20,952 nt of DNA from Silene noctiflora (GCA_009801015.1 VHZZ01018064.1:16306-37257), one strand, 5' to 3'; shown: positions 1 through 9,637, numbered from the stretch's first letter. Program-made: numbers and translations. The notes: generated from the letters alone by a model not told the origin.

Positions 1-126
1 TCGAGTGGACTCCGCTAGATCGAGTCACCACTCCTCAGCACTAACCACGAAGGACTAACCAAGACTCGGGCAAGCACACAAGGTCAGTCAATGGCGGCCA
101 AGGGTCCTAATAGGGCGGGTATTACA
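1..126 (-). repeat. Element A 3' LTR, first 126 bases only
   Basis: This is colinear with 6635-6760. On the minus strand it begins TGTAATACCC at 126, directly after the polypurine tract. The rest of the LTR lies outside the window. Confidence 0.9.
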
Positions 127-164
127 GTCTCCCCCCCTTAAAAAGAACTTCGTCCCCGAAGTTC
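127..164 (-). other. Polypurine tract and adjoining hairpin of element A
   Basis: On the minus strand an A/G-rich tract ending in a run of G abuts the LTR start at 126, as expected for the plus-strand primer of reverse transcription. Just upstream (145-164) is GAACTTCGTCCCCGAAGTTC, an 8-bp perfect stem with a 4-base loop. The same 20-mer or its complement recurs at 1315-1334 and 16164-16183. Confidence 0.8.
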
Positions 165-375
165 AGCTCAACTTTCCCAAGACTCAAAGGTAAACAAGAA
201 CTAAGCCTCTGAGAGCAACTCATCCCGACACAAGCCTGACACCACTATACTTATACACGACCCTTGTCGCATCCCTCACCCATCATCATCTCTCCTAACA
301 AACTAGCCATATTACTTCCTAACTAACCACCCCACATATAATACTCCCGAAGGCACACCAACGAGGATACACCAN
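165..375. other. Non-coding 3' region of element A
   Basis: I see no gene or clear repeat here. The stretch lies between the polypurine tract and an LTR-derived fragment, and is untranslated sequence of element A. Confidence 0.5.
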
Positions 376-862
376 ACCGAATCATTCAAACAACACGAAT
401 ATCATCATAGAACAACCCAATATACAGTACTGAGTAGGGAAACCCTACCTCTAGCAAACCGCAGCGATTCCGCACGCAGTCTCACAGCAACAAGCAACCA
501 TCGACACCTTATAACAAACATTACGACATCTATCACTATTACTACACATATCACTAAACTACTAGGGATGATGATGACGACAACTATAACATATACCTAT
601 ACCCGCATCCCGGCTACGAGACCGCTTCCCGACGCATGCTCCCGTCCCCCAAGGTGACTCATCTTCCCCATCTCCTCGAAAGGGTGAGAACAGGAGAAGG
701 AAGGCGAGGCGACGACATCTAGGTTTAGAAAAATGAAAAAATGATAATGAAATGATTCGGGTTTTCTGATATCGCCATATATATTTTATCGCTGGACACG
801 AGCTACTCGACCGAGTAACTAACTTACTCGATCGAGTGCACCTTACTCGATCGAGTAACGNC
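376..862 (-). repeat. LTR-derived fragment inside element A
   Basis: This block is colinear with 6212-6625 of the 5' LTR. It shares long exact stretches such as CCGAATCATTCAAACAACAC, the TATA-like region and the first palindromes. It differs by an extra block of about 55 bases near 697-752 and one extra palindrome near 826-856. It is not followed by the rest of the LTR, so it is a displaced internal copy rather than a true LTR end. Template switching or unequal recombination between family members could produce it. Confidence 0.8.
805..856. repeat. Palindrome array 1 (three 12-bp units)
   Basis: The units are ACTCGACCGAGT at 805-816, ACTCGATCGAGT at 826-837 and ACTCGATCGAGT at 845-856. Start-to-start spacings are 21 and 19 bp. 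The array lies in the displaced LTR fragment. Confidence 0.9.
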
Positions 863-1302
863 AATTACACACACCACGTACATCGTTTATCCGACACAAC
901 CATTCCATCGTCATGCACCACTTATGCATTCACAACAAGTCATCACAAATCACACAAATAATAGCTTGTCCTCCACTTATTACTAAAACGAGTTAACAAC
1001 CATTGAAATCAAAATTTCATGCATTCACCATTTACATCACTTCTATTACTAACTAACATAGCAAACAATATCATGAGCATATGATGCGTTAGAATTTACT
1101 TGTAACTATGATTATCATACTATGGACTCAACCATTCTCATAAACCCACCCAACGACAAAATTCATTATTATCATTCCTCATATATTATTATTTTGTTTT
1201 TTTTTTCTTTGAACATGTTGTGGATACTCAGATAAACGTAACATGGCAAAATAAACCCTTTCATAACTTGTTATAACGTTTCTTCATGCGACATTACTCT
1301 TC
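863..1302. other. AT-rich non-coding stretch of element A
   Basis: I found no ORF, LTR similarity or repeat beyond a short T-rich run near 1195-1210. Confidence 0.4.
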
Positions 1303-1334
1303 TCCTCTTAAAAGGAACTTCGTCCCCGAAGTTC
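1303..1334 (-). other. Second, orphan copy of the hairpin plus purine tract
   Basis: At 1315-1334 the 20-mer GAACTTCGTCCCCGAAGTTC occurs again, followed on the minus strand by an A/G-rich tract, as at 127-164. No LTR start follows it, so this looks like the former 3' end of a related element now buried inside A, or a duplication. Confidence 0.65.
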
Positions 1335-1767
1335 ACCTTCTAGACTAGCTACGAAACATATGAGACAAGAATCACTCCATCCAATAAAGACATTACATAA
1401 CAATTCCAAATACACTAAGGCAAAGTCGATACACACCCTACACCTATATTAAACGCATTCTCAAACACAACACGAGAACGTACACAATTTCCCCATAACA
1501 TACAATAGCATAACGATTACTTAATAATGTGCCGCTTTTACGTCCTAGCTATAACCAGATACAACTTGACGGCCGCAAAGATGAATTATGACTACATACT
1601 ATAACGAACAATGCAAGCCATGTTTTGAATACCCTAAAACCACATTTGCAGCGACATTACACCAACCATACCTGCACCGACGAATCAAACAAACCAATGC
1701 ACAACCACATACATAAAGGAAGAGATGAAGTAATCTTCGTATAACAAAAGTATCACATACAGGCCAC

Positions 1768-1889
1768 ACTCGATCGAGTTAGGGGCTACTCGATTGAGTT
1801 GCGGCTACTCGATCGAGTAACTATACTCTAGAAGCTGTCCATAACACCGATTTCAGCTACTCGATCGAGTGAGGGGCACTCGATCGAGT
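1768..1889. repeat. Palindrome array 2 (five units)
   Basis: Units start at 1768, 1788 (one CG changed to TG), 1807, 1859 and 1878. Spacings are 20, 19, a gap of 52, then 19 bp. The array lies in the 3' non-coding part of A, downstream of its gene on the minus strand. Confidence 0.9.
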
Positions 1890-2104
1890 AACTAAAGGTC
1901 AGAACACACCCTTACCAAGCAACAAGAACACAACCACATTTGTATTCACTTCCGACATAACTCGCCGACAAACAATGTCTCACAATCAAACCAAATACAG
2001 CCTTATGGCCAAAATACAACCCAACAAACTCAACATAAATTCAATAATCCAATATCAAACAACTAAAAGTCATATAAACTAGCACAACAACAATAAAATC
2101 GTCA

Positions 2105-3657
2105 TCAATCCATGGTCGGCTCATCCTCCATCTTCTCATTGTCTCCTCCACCTCCTGACGTGCCAGCTCCGAACCCGTCTTCGCCAGCTCCCATCCCCGG
2201 ATCTCCTCCAGCTCTCCACGGTCCCAAACACCCGTAAGGATAGCTCTCCGGAGCTCCCCACGTAGTTCGGTCAACCCCATAGGAGTGAAAGACTCCACTG
2301 TCGTCACCAACTCCCCTCCACCACATCGGCTGCGCCACCTCGGTCCCGATGCCCTGTACATGCGTCATCTCATAGAGGTTGCGGAAAACCAACGTGTTGG
2401 ATATCCGCTCTGTCAGCTCGCTCACCTGCATCTCAGGACTGAAAGAGGAAGGGTAACTGGGGTACTGGTACGGGGGCTGGGGAGGCATAACCTACAGCGG
2501 TTGGGTCTCACCGACCCGCTCCTTCAATCTCCGGGGTCCTCTCCCCACCCTAGGACGCTGATCCTCAGGCCTGGTCCGATCCCCTAGGTCGGCTCGGGCA
2601 TTACCTCAAGAAGACCCTCATCAATCAAATAATACTGTCGGCGCGGGTCATCCTCCTCCTCACCAGAATCCGAAACCACTACAGATGCGGCCAAAGGCAC
2701 GGTCGCGGGTAAGTGCTCGAGGTCGGGTACCCTCATCCAACTCGCTCCCCATACCCTCCAAGCCAACCCTCCACCCGCTAACTCTCTCAACCACTTATGG
2801 TCAAGGAAATAGGCTCTATCCAATGTGGGCACCACTAGAGCCATAGGTGTAATGGCCGAAGAGGCCTCAAAGGTAGTCAACCGCTCAGCCAGAAGGGTGA
2901 CAATGGCACCACAACTCAGGTACCGGGTCGAGGAGGTAGCCATCAAAGCCATGCTAGCACACACAAGGGCCGGGGCATTAAAGTAAACTCTCTGGACACG
3001 GTCGGGGTTAAGGTAAAAAACCAACAACATCACCTCATGTGAGTTTAACTTACTCACATCCTTCCTATCGTACAAAAGACAAGTCAAAGCTCNGAGAANG
3101 ATTTTTAGAGTGACATGCTGGACATCATTGATTAGCATGTTGCTGGAAGTTGGGGCAGGTTTCCCGGTAAAACAAGGCATATACCNGCTAGCTCCACATT
3201 CTGTCGGGATATCCTTATAATATCCCTCCTCGGGTNGAGAAAGACGGAGGTAAGACGCAAACTGCTCTAAGNTCAAGAGAAAAGTAGTGTTCAGCAGACG
3301 GAATTGTACNGTCTCAGCCACGGCATCATACACATACGAGCTCAAGAACTCAAGGGTCAAGAAGGGATAGAAATGTTTTCTCAGATTGTACAACCCGGTC
3401 AAGCCCAAAGTCTCAAAGATGTGCCTTACATCAGTCTCCACCCCCAAATCCTCCAACACAACTGAGTCGATACACCTAGTAGGCTTCATACGCCTCTTGG
3501 TCAACTCTACAAAAGCCTCTCTTTGCTTGAAATCAGCAAAGACCACAGTGGGGTACTCAGCCACAGCTGGGACAACCGGTCCCCGACTACCCTCCCCCGA
3601 CTCCCTCTCTACGGCTCGGGATCTCTTGCGTTGGCGAGTTGCGACATTCCTAGGCAT
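2105..3657 (-). pseudogene. ATHILA ORF1-like transposon protein, frameshifted
   Basis: The start chosen is the ATG at 3657, which follows a good splice-acceptor-like CAG and opens with a basic segment (MPRNVATRQRKRSR). About 45-130 residues in are the motifs PTRCIDSVVLEDLGVETDV, LGLTGLYNL and LTLEFLSSYVYDAVAE. From memory these resemble the plant 'ATHILA ORF-1' family, whose exact role is unclear. This frame stops at 2584-2586 after about 357 residues. A second frame (about 2590 down to 2105) continues with a proline-rich and then acidic, glycine-rich tail (PPQPPYQYPSYPSS near its start). It is interrupted by one TAG just before 2488. I infer a single gene broken by one frameshift and one nonsense change. 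N calls at about 3093-3310 leave several residues unknown. It is the only gene in A and has no catalytic motif. Confidence 0.65.
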
Positions 3658-4280
3658 CTGTTTCAACATGTCATCAATAACGACTAAATACAACCAAACT
3701 TTTACTCGAACAAACGGTTCACATGAATGACTTATTAAACATAAAACTTCAATAGGAATCGAACACATACCAAACAACTCATGAAATCACTAGTCATCTA
3801 GTTTCCACCACGTACAAAAGACGGCTTTTATATTTGTCAAAATGCCAAATTTTCGTTCCCAAAAGATAGGTATGGCTGCACTTGTTTCAAATCAACTTTT
3901 CAAATGTTCATAGGTTACCAAAATTTGGAACAAAATTCAGTTTTGGGGCACTTTTCAGACGAAGTTCCGAGACGGAATTTTAAGAGAAACTAACCAAAAC
4001 CAACAGAAATTACTACAACAACAGCATCCACCACCACATATTTCCCCTTTTTACGCATAAAATTCAGAAAAACCCCAATTTATCTTGCAAACCTTAGAAA
4101 TTTTGACCCATATAAGTTCACAAAAAGTATAACATGATTAAGGACTAAGTAGAACATTATTACACAAAAAGGCGGCAACAAAGACTCAAAAATCCATGTT
4201 CATAACTCGAATTTTGAGATAAGCAACTAACTATACATGCCTCAAGCGAATAAACAATGAAAACATAGAATAATAATTAC
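3658..4280 (-). other. Possible 5'-UTR intron of the ORF1-like gene
   Basis: On the minus strand, CCAAG|GTAATT at 4281/4280 looks like a splice donor and TTGAAACAG|ATG at 3658/3657 looks like an acceptor placed exactly before the start codon. The 623-base stretch between is AT-rich and has no ORF. The upstream segment 4281-4430 is pyrimidine-rich and includes AAACCCTAAAA, as in many plant 5' UTRs. No transcript evidence is available. Confidence 0.35.
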
Positions 4281-4470
4281 CTTGGATAAATTGCACAACG
4301 AAAGTAAGGTGATAACAAAGAAGTAACTAGCAACAACAAGGATTGATGGCAAGGAGATTGGCGGAAGGAGTTTTAGGGTTTCTAGTGTGATAGGAGAAGA
4401 TAGAAGAATGAAAGAAAGAATGAGAAGAAAGAAATAAGTAATCGGTCGAGTACGACTATTGTAGCAACTT

Positions 4471-4658
4471 ACTCGATCGAGTATTAGGGTTACTCGATCG
4501 AGTGGCCTCTACACGATCTCGAGTGGCCTCTACTCGATCGAGTTTGAGTTACTCGGTCGAGTTTCCGCTGGTCAGTTCCAACATTCTTGACCCAATAACT
4601 CAACTACACGATCAAGTACCGCCCACCCGGTCGTGTAGGCACTAGCACTCGGTCGAGG
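4471..4658. repeat. Palindrome array 3 (four or five units)
   Basis: Units start at 4471, 4492, 4532 and 4551, with a decayed ACTCGGTCGAGG at 4647. A damaged copy lies near 4511. Spacings are 21, 40 and 19 bp. The array is upstream of the ORF1-like gene on the minus strand, where a promoter would lie, though I see no clear TATA box there. Confidence 0.85.
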
Positions 4659-5474
4659 AGAGTCCCCAAAACACGACTAGAGTTACGAATTCGACTACTA
4701 ATTCCTGCAAAACAACAATTTGTCCCAAATTCTAATCGTAACCGGCACGGATTAATTCCACTCATTTCCTGATCTATCATAGCCTTACACCGCAATGCAA
4801 TAACAATTAAAATCACAATAATTCTATGCACATCTCACTTTCCCATACTCATAACATACTAGCATGCACCCATATACATACAATTCAATCCAACCATTAC
4901 TCATACAGATACTAACTTGTTTGTTCGTCACATGATTATAACGTATACATATTGACATTATATTCTATTACCCAGCCATCACACACCGTCACATTTACAC
5001 TCATGTTNAACACGTTGCATTTAACAATCATTGNAAGGNACANTTCACACTATNATACCCCTTCACAAACGTATATANCACATTAATTCAAACCATCCCA
5101 CGATTCATCACCACATACCTCCTTTGNAACNCATTAACAATATCACCATCTCTAGCATTTTCACATTACTAAATCAAGCATTCTTCATCTCATCCATGCA
5201 CATACTTACATCACAACGCATACACCATCCTTGCATTAGACTTAATACACTCTATTACCATTTCATACACACACTTAAGATACACATACAATTCCCGACT
5301 CACCATCCCATTCGAAGTGACTGGCTTAAGCATGTTGGGACCAAGATTTTGGAATTAGGGCGCCTTCTCACCCAAAACCGACCACTGAGGGGCTCCCAAC
5401 TTACACACACCAGGTTCATTTTATTAGGCTCGCTACGTTCATTAGATTCATTGGTTACAGGTTCCAAAATCGTC
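4659..5474 (-). other. Element A untranslated leader
   Basis: No gene is visible. On the minus strand the first 60-70 bases after the primer site (about 5410-5474) align closely with element B's leader from 10739, including GCGACGATTTTGGAACCT. The remainder is AT-rich with several N calls and shows no other similarity. Confidence 0.6.
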
Positions 5475-5486
5475 GCTCTGATACCA
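5475..5486 (-). other. Primer-binding site of element A (initiator-Met tRNA)
   Basis: On the minus strand this reads TGGTATCAGAGC, the standard plant initiator-Met primer site. It lies four bases inside the 5' LTR end, where minus-strand DNA synthesis would start. Confidence 0.93.
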
Positions 5487-5912
5487 CTTTTTAACACCTC
5501 CATCTACCAAGGAGCCTTAACAAGACCTTCCTCAACAGATAAGGGCATTACCATCTCGGTTACCCGAGGCAAAGTAATGATCAAACGTCGATACAAGAAC
5601 ATTTAATGTATTTACAAGTTATTACAAGTTATAGACAAAGGAAGAAAANACAACTCATACTACTATCAACTACATATCTAAACCGTCGTGACTCGTGGCA
5701 ACTCGTCCCTCCGACACCCANCAAGACTCCAAAGACANCCTGTCAAGACTGACTGCTCACCATAAGGATCACGACAGACACAACACAAAGAAAACAAACA
5801 AAGAAACACCACACAAGGTCAGTACCATAATAGCATACAACACGGTACAATAACACACAGAGCATCACACCATCTCCATCTCTAACCCACGCCACATTAC
5901 ACCACATCACAT

Positions 5913-5940
5913 ACCGACTACACACCAAAGTGTGTAGCCC
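5913..5940 (-). other. Conserved mid-LTR hairpin, element A copy
   Basis: The plus-strand text CTACACACCAAAGTGTGTAG is a perfect 8-bp stem with a CAAA loop. In transcript sense it is preceded by GGG and followed by TCGGT. B's LTR has the same block at 10285-10312. Confidence 0.7.
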
Positions 5941-6558
5941 TGCCAGTGGGGAACCACGGCCACACCCACCTAAGCCTCGCTCATCGTAACGAGCGAAAAC
6001 CCTGTTCCTTAATGTGCACGTCCCCTCCCGTGGCGGGTTCCACGGAGGGCGAATCATGGGCGTGAAGCCACTCCCGCAAGTGACTCCACTCAGCCGAGGA
6101 CGCACCTCGAAACACAGCCAACGCCACACACCCACCACATCTCCACATACAACCGACATACTACATTCATAACATAATAATCAGAGAACAATGCCAATTA
6201 CGAAAACAGTAACCGAATCATTCAAACAACACGAATATCATCATAAAACAACCCAATATACAGTACTGAGTAGGGAAACCCTACCTCTAGAAAACCCCAG
6301 TGATTCCGCATGCAGCCTCATAGAAACAAGCAACCATCGACACCCTATAACAAACATTACGACATCTATCACTATTACTACACATATCACTAAACTACTA
6401 GGGATGATGATGACGACAACGATAACACATACCTATACCCGCATCCCGGCGACGAGACCTCTTCCTGACGCATGTTCCTGTCCCCCAAGGTGACTTATCT
6501 TCCCCATCTCCTCGAAAGGGTGAGAACAGGAGAAGGATGCGGGTTTTCTGATATCGCG

Positions 6559-6571
6559 ATATATATTTTAT
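6559..6571 (-). promoter_or_regulatory. TATA-like box of element A 5' LTR
   Basis: The minus strand reads ATAAAATATATAT, lying about 15 bp downstream (in transcription sense) of the palindrome array at 6587-6640. It is the likely RNA polymerase II promoter of A. Confidence 0.6.
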
Positions 6572-6586
6572 CGCTGGACACGAGCT

Positions 6587-6640
6587 ACTCGACCGAGTAA
6601 CTAACTTACTCGATCGAGTAACGGGGCTAGTCGATCGAGT
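6587..6640. repeat. Palindrome array 4 (U3 of element A)
   Basis: Units start at 6587 (ACTCGACCGAGT), 6608 (ACTCGATCGAGT) and 6629 (AGTCGATCGAGT), spaced 21 and 21 bp, with a half site near 6651. Position just upstream of the TATA-like box suggests an enhancer role (inference). Confidence 0.9.
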
Positions 6641-6763
6641 GGACTCCGCTAGATCGAGTCACCACTCCTCAGCACTAACCTCGAAGGACTAACCAAAACT
6701 CGGACAGGCACACAAGGTCAGTCAACGGCGGTCAAGGGTCCTAATAGGGGGGGTATTACACGG

Positions 6764-6923
6764 GGTATCCATAATCCCAATACATGATTAAGGTATACAT
6801 CATCCCAACAAACTTGAGGTATCCATCGTCCCAGTATAACTGAGGTATGTATCGTCCCAATACAATATTGAGGTATCTATCATCCCAACATAGTTGAGGT
6901 ATCCATCATCCCAGTATAACTGA
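6764..6923. repeat. Degenerate 26-28 bp tandem repeat in LTR C
   Basis: Six units begin GGTAT at 6764, 6792, 6818, 6844, 6872 and 6898, with lengths 28, 26, 26, 28, 26 and 26. Units read like GGTATCCATCATCCCAGTAT followed by AACTGA. Two longer, looser units starting GGTATCCAATACAAA follow from 6924 to about 7055. Confidence 0.85.
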
Positions 6924-8064
6924 GGTATCCAATACAAATGCTATGCAACAACAATATATACTCATCCCCGAACGAATCTGAGGTATCCAATACAAAAGAT
7001 ATGCAACCATAACAAATAATAAATACTCAACCAATTCATCTCAGACACGAAGCTGAGGCATCCAACAATCATAATAATAATATTCACTCAATAATCCAAC
7101 AGTATATATTCCAACAATATATAATCCACATCCAATGGCAATTATCAACACAATCCCACAATTACGCTTATCAATTAAACACTCAGACAAGTTGAGTAGT
7201 TATCCTACCTCGTAAGCAAGCAACCCAATAATGCAATCCGAGCTAATCACTTAATATCAATCTTCAATAAAACCGTCACCTAATAAACATAATTATATTC
7301 AATTACTATCCTTTCTACTTAATCTCAAACGATAAATAAATAATTATAAAATAATTTACGTAAACTAATTATTAAAACCTGTCTCGAAAGTAACACAAAC
7401 ACTCACTCACACACTTGTCCTAACCCGTGACAATCAACCCCCAAACACCCGCTTCCAGCCGCCACCACGGCTAACCATCTCGGCCAAACTCACCACCCTC
7501 CTAACCTCCTTGCTTTCGTCGTCCTAAACCACCACAATCTCCGCCTTGCCACGCCCCAAATCCTCACGAAAACCTAACCTTAACCCTCACGACAACAACA
7601 ACAAAAACTCCACGCCACTCCGGCCACCACCGTACCAAACACCATATTACGCTACCCCAACACCACCGACGTGGTCGACTACCACCCAATACCCCAACCA
7701 TAACCTCCTCCTGTCCCGACAACCACTACACACGGTGTAAACCCGTGTCCTACACAAGACGCACAAACACATCCCATGCACAAACCTACTATCAAACACC
7801 TACTCCCAGCCTGTCATGGTGGTCTCGGTCAAAGTCAGGTAACGGTGGTCAACAGGGTAGTCAAGGGGCGGTCAACGATACAAGTGTAAGACGGTTTCAT
7901 AAACAATCGAATAAATTATAAGAAGGATTTGTAATTTACCTTTTAGTTTTTAAGACGGAATTAAACTTGCAAGACAGATCTGAAGTTCTCCTTTTAAACT
8001 CCCTTGCTAGGTTTTATGTAATTTTGTAAAAGCGAAAGTGAATTATGAAAGGACAAAAGTTTGT

Positions 8065-8072
8065 ATTTATAG
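8065..8072 (-). promoter_or_regulatory. TATA box of LTR C
   Basis: The minus strand reads TATAAATA. It is followed in transcription sense by a pyrimidine-rich leader with AAACCTAGCAAGGG. The U3 between 8073 and 8402 contains no TCGATCGA-type palindrome, unlike A, B and D. Confidence 0.6.
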
Positions 8073-8402
8073 TCATAAAAGTAAGGTAGTATGGAAAGAT
8101 ACAAATATTAATAAATATTATTATTTTATTATAGGGAATACTACTAGTATTAGAAAACTGTTTCCCTTCTCTTACTATATTCCACACGTCCCATCTGGCT
8201 ATTTGCCAAATTGTTTTAAAATATTTTTCGTCTTACAATCTTATAATAAAATACGAAATATATTATTAAATAATATATAAAGACGTTAAATAAATATAAA
8301 AGTCTTCTGTCAAATAATCACAAATACTTATAATTAAAATATATTTTCCCATTTTAAATTCGTTGACTACCTTTGACCAAGTCTCAAAATACGGATATTA
8401 CA

Positions 8403-9387
8403 GAAACGGTCTCTAACTCATTGAATGATCGCTTCTTTGAGAGGATTTATTTCATAAACTTTGAATAAGAAGGAACTTGGGAAAGCAATTCAAAAAATGG
8501 AATGGTAACTTGTAAATTCTTAACAACATCCAAGAACTTACCAAACTTACTCTCATCTTCTTCTTAGCTAGGCGATGGGGAAATGACACTTGAATCTTAA
8601 TAGGAGTCTCGGGCTCCTTCACCTTTGGAATAGGGATCTATTTATCAACATCTTCCACAATAGGCTAATCACTAGCCTTCTTTTTAGCACCTTCCTCAAG
8701 CTTGGATCCTTTGCTCACTTTGTCATCATACAAAGCCATGGATGGCTCATCATAACTCTTACCACTCCTCAAATTAATATCATTAAGGGTGTCATGAGGT
8801 TGTGCACCTTGAGGTGGCAATTGGCCGTGTTGTCTTTGAGGATTTGAGGTAACAATTTGAGTCTCCAACATTTTGATAACGACATCCTTGGCTTGATCAC
8901 TTTTTTGCATTTGAATTTCCATCATCTCTTGTGCCTTAACCACTTTCATCATGATAGCCTCGAGTTTACCCATACCTTGATCTTTTTAATGATAATTGGA
9001 GGATTGACCTTAGGCTTGTTTATTTTGGAAGGGTGTTGATAGCCTTGTTGGGGTACATTTTGTTGATAAGGTTGTTGAAAACCTTGTTGGAATTGAGGCT
9101 TTTAACCTTGAAAACCCAGTGGGTTGCTTTGAAATTGTCTTTGTTGTTGAGGCACATTTTGGATTTTGTTTTGAGGGTTTAGCACATTTGTGCTGTTGTA
9201 AGACAAATTGGAGTAGTATTTTGTGTTGGGATTGTAATTGTTTGATAAGGTACTCAATGGAAGAGTATTTTGTTTAAAACTTTGAAAAACATTTACCTCT
9301 TCAATAAATGCCCTACACAAAGAGGTGCAATGTCCCGCACCTCCAAAACCTTCACACACCACCACTTGGCTAGTGACATTCACTTTC
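8403..9387 (-). pseudogene. Remnant F: C-terminal gag of an Athila/Tat-like element, decayed
   Basis: Reading the minus strand from 9387 downward there is a damaged CCHC-like zinc knuckle (CEGFGGAGHCTSLC, second Cys replaced by Phe). Next come EEVNVFQSFKQN, an Asn/Gln-rich linker (VPQQQRQFQ, FQQGFQQPYQQNVPQQ) and LNDINLRSGKSYDEP. The protease-proximal motifs VKNLQVTIPFFELLSQVPS and ILSKKRSFNELETVS follow. This order is what I know of Athila-type gag just before the protease. In-frame stops lie near 9100, 8662 and 8638, with a frameshift near 8563 and another stop near 8440. Element C begins at 8402 and element B at 9388, so the original element was split by two later insertions. Its remaining parts are not in view. 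Confidence 0.8.
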
Positions 9388-9417
9388 TGTAATACATCAG
9401 ATTTTTTGTCTTAGGCT

Positions 9418-9596
9418 ACTCGGCCGAGTATGGGGTACTCGACCGAGTAGCTGGTATGGGTGTTCTGTCAGGCTTCTGGTTGTTTTGCACTCGAGCGATT
9501 AGGTTGGTACTCGGTCGAGTTCGGCGTACTTTATCGAGTGTGAGGCACTCGATCGAGTGTGTCTTACTCGGTCGAGTGTCTTGTACTCGACCGAGT
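9418..9596. repeat. Palindrome array 5 (U3 of element B)
   Basis: Units start at 9418 (ACTCGGCCGAGT), 9437, 9489 (decayed), 9509, 9528 (decayed), 9547 (ACTCGATCGAGT), 9566 and 9585. Spacing is 19-20 bp except for one larger gap of 52. It ends 33 bp upstream of the TATA box. Confidence 0.93.
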
Positions 9597-9629
9597 GTCC
9601 GGTTCGTTACAGATTTTTCCGCGGTTTGA

Positions 9630-9637
9630 TATAAATA
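9630..9637 (+). promoter_or_regulatory. TATA box of element B 5' LTR
   Basis: TATAAATA, conserved at 16445-16452 in the 3' LTR at the same 33 bp from the array. It is the likely promoter for the genomic RNA. Confidence 0.8.

Larger units (their letters stand above)
1..6760 (-). mobile_element. Element A: non-autonomous Tekay-like LTR retrotransposon carrying an ATHILA ORF1-like gene
   Basis: The sequence 1-126 repeats at 6635-6760 with about seven differences and no gaps, giving two LTRs in the same (minus) orientation. The left one is cut by the window edge. On the minus strand the order is 5' LTR (6760 to about 5491), primer site complementary to initiator-Met tRNA (5475-5486), leader, palindrome array, ORF1-like gene, further arrays, hairpin plus polypurine tract (127-164), 3' LTR. 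No gag zinc knuckle, protease, RT or integrase motif is present in the 5.3 kb interior. Such an element would need proteins supplied in trans. The first 60-70 bases after the primer site match element B, which makes a B-like element the natural helper (inference). The roughly 5-6% LTR difference indicates an insertion that is not recent. Confidence 0.85.
5491..6760 (-). repeat. Element A 5' LTR (about 1.27 kb)
   Basis: The outer end is fixed at 6760 by the match to 1-126 and the TGTAATACCC start. The inner end is set at about 5491 by the primer site; there the terminus reads GGTGTTA rather than a clean CA. In transcription order it holds a palindrome array, a TATA-like box, a hairpin at 5913-5940 and a conserved terminal block (ACCGAGATGGTA at 5549-5560, minus). 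A 138-codon frame in it at 5743-6159 (minus) overlaps this conserved non-coding structure and is not called as a gene. Confidence 0.88.
6761..8402 (-). repeat. Element C: Tekay-like LTR, truncated by element A
   Basis: On the minus strand it starts TGTAATATCCGTATTTTGAG at 8402, a typical start for this LTR type, inside an Athila gag remnant. It has a TATAAATA box at 8065-8072 and a GAGGTAGGATAACTACTC segment near 7190-7213. It lacks the terminal block seen in A, B and E, and stops where A's LTR begins at 6760, so A probably inserted into it and the rest lies beyond the window. No gene is supported: the 64-codon frame at 7546-7740 is low-complexity Pro/Thr/Asn. Whether C is a solo LTR or part of a full element cannot be told here. 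Confidence 0.7.

Noticed and set aside
5031-5606. 191-codon plus-strand frame over the primer site of element A
   Set aside because: It is antisense to the leader, primer site and LTR end, has several N calls and His/Ile/Thr-rich low-complexity content, and matches no family I know.
5743-6159. 138-codon minus-strand frame in A's 5' LTR as a membrane protein gene
   Set aside because: It lies inside the LTR, overlaps the conserved hairpin, and B's LTR has no matching frame. The hydrophobic stretch reflects T/G-rich sequence.
7546-7740. Pro/Thr/Asn-rich frame in LTR C as a small gene
   Set aside because: It is short, low complexity, antisense to the LTR and without any domain.
9418-9596. Regular palindromes with spacers as a CRISPR array
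   Set aside because: Repeats are 12 bp with 7-9 bp spacers, sit in plant LTRs, are duplicated with the LTR and have no associated cas genes.
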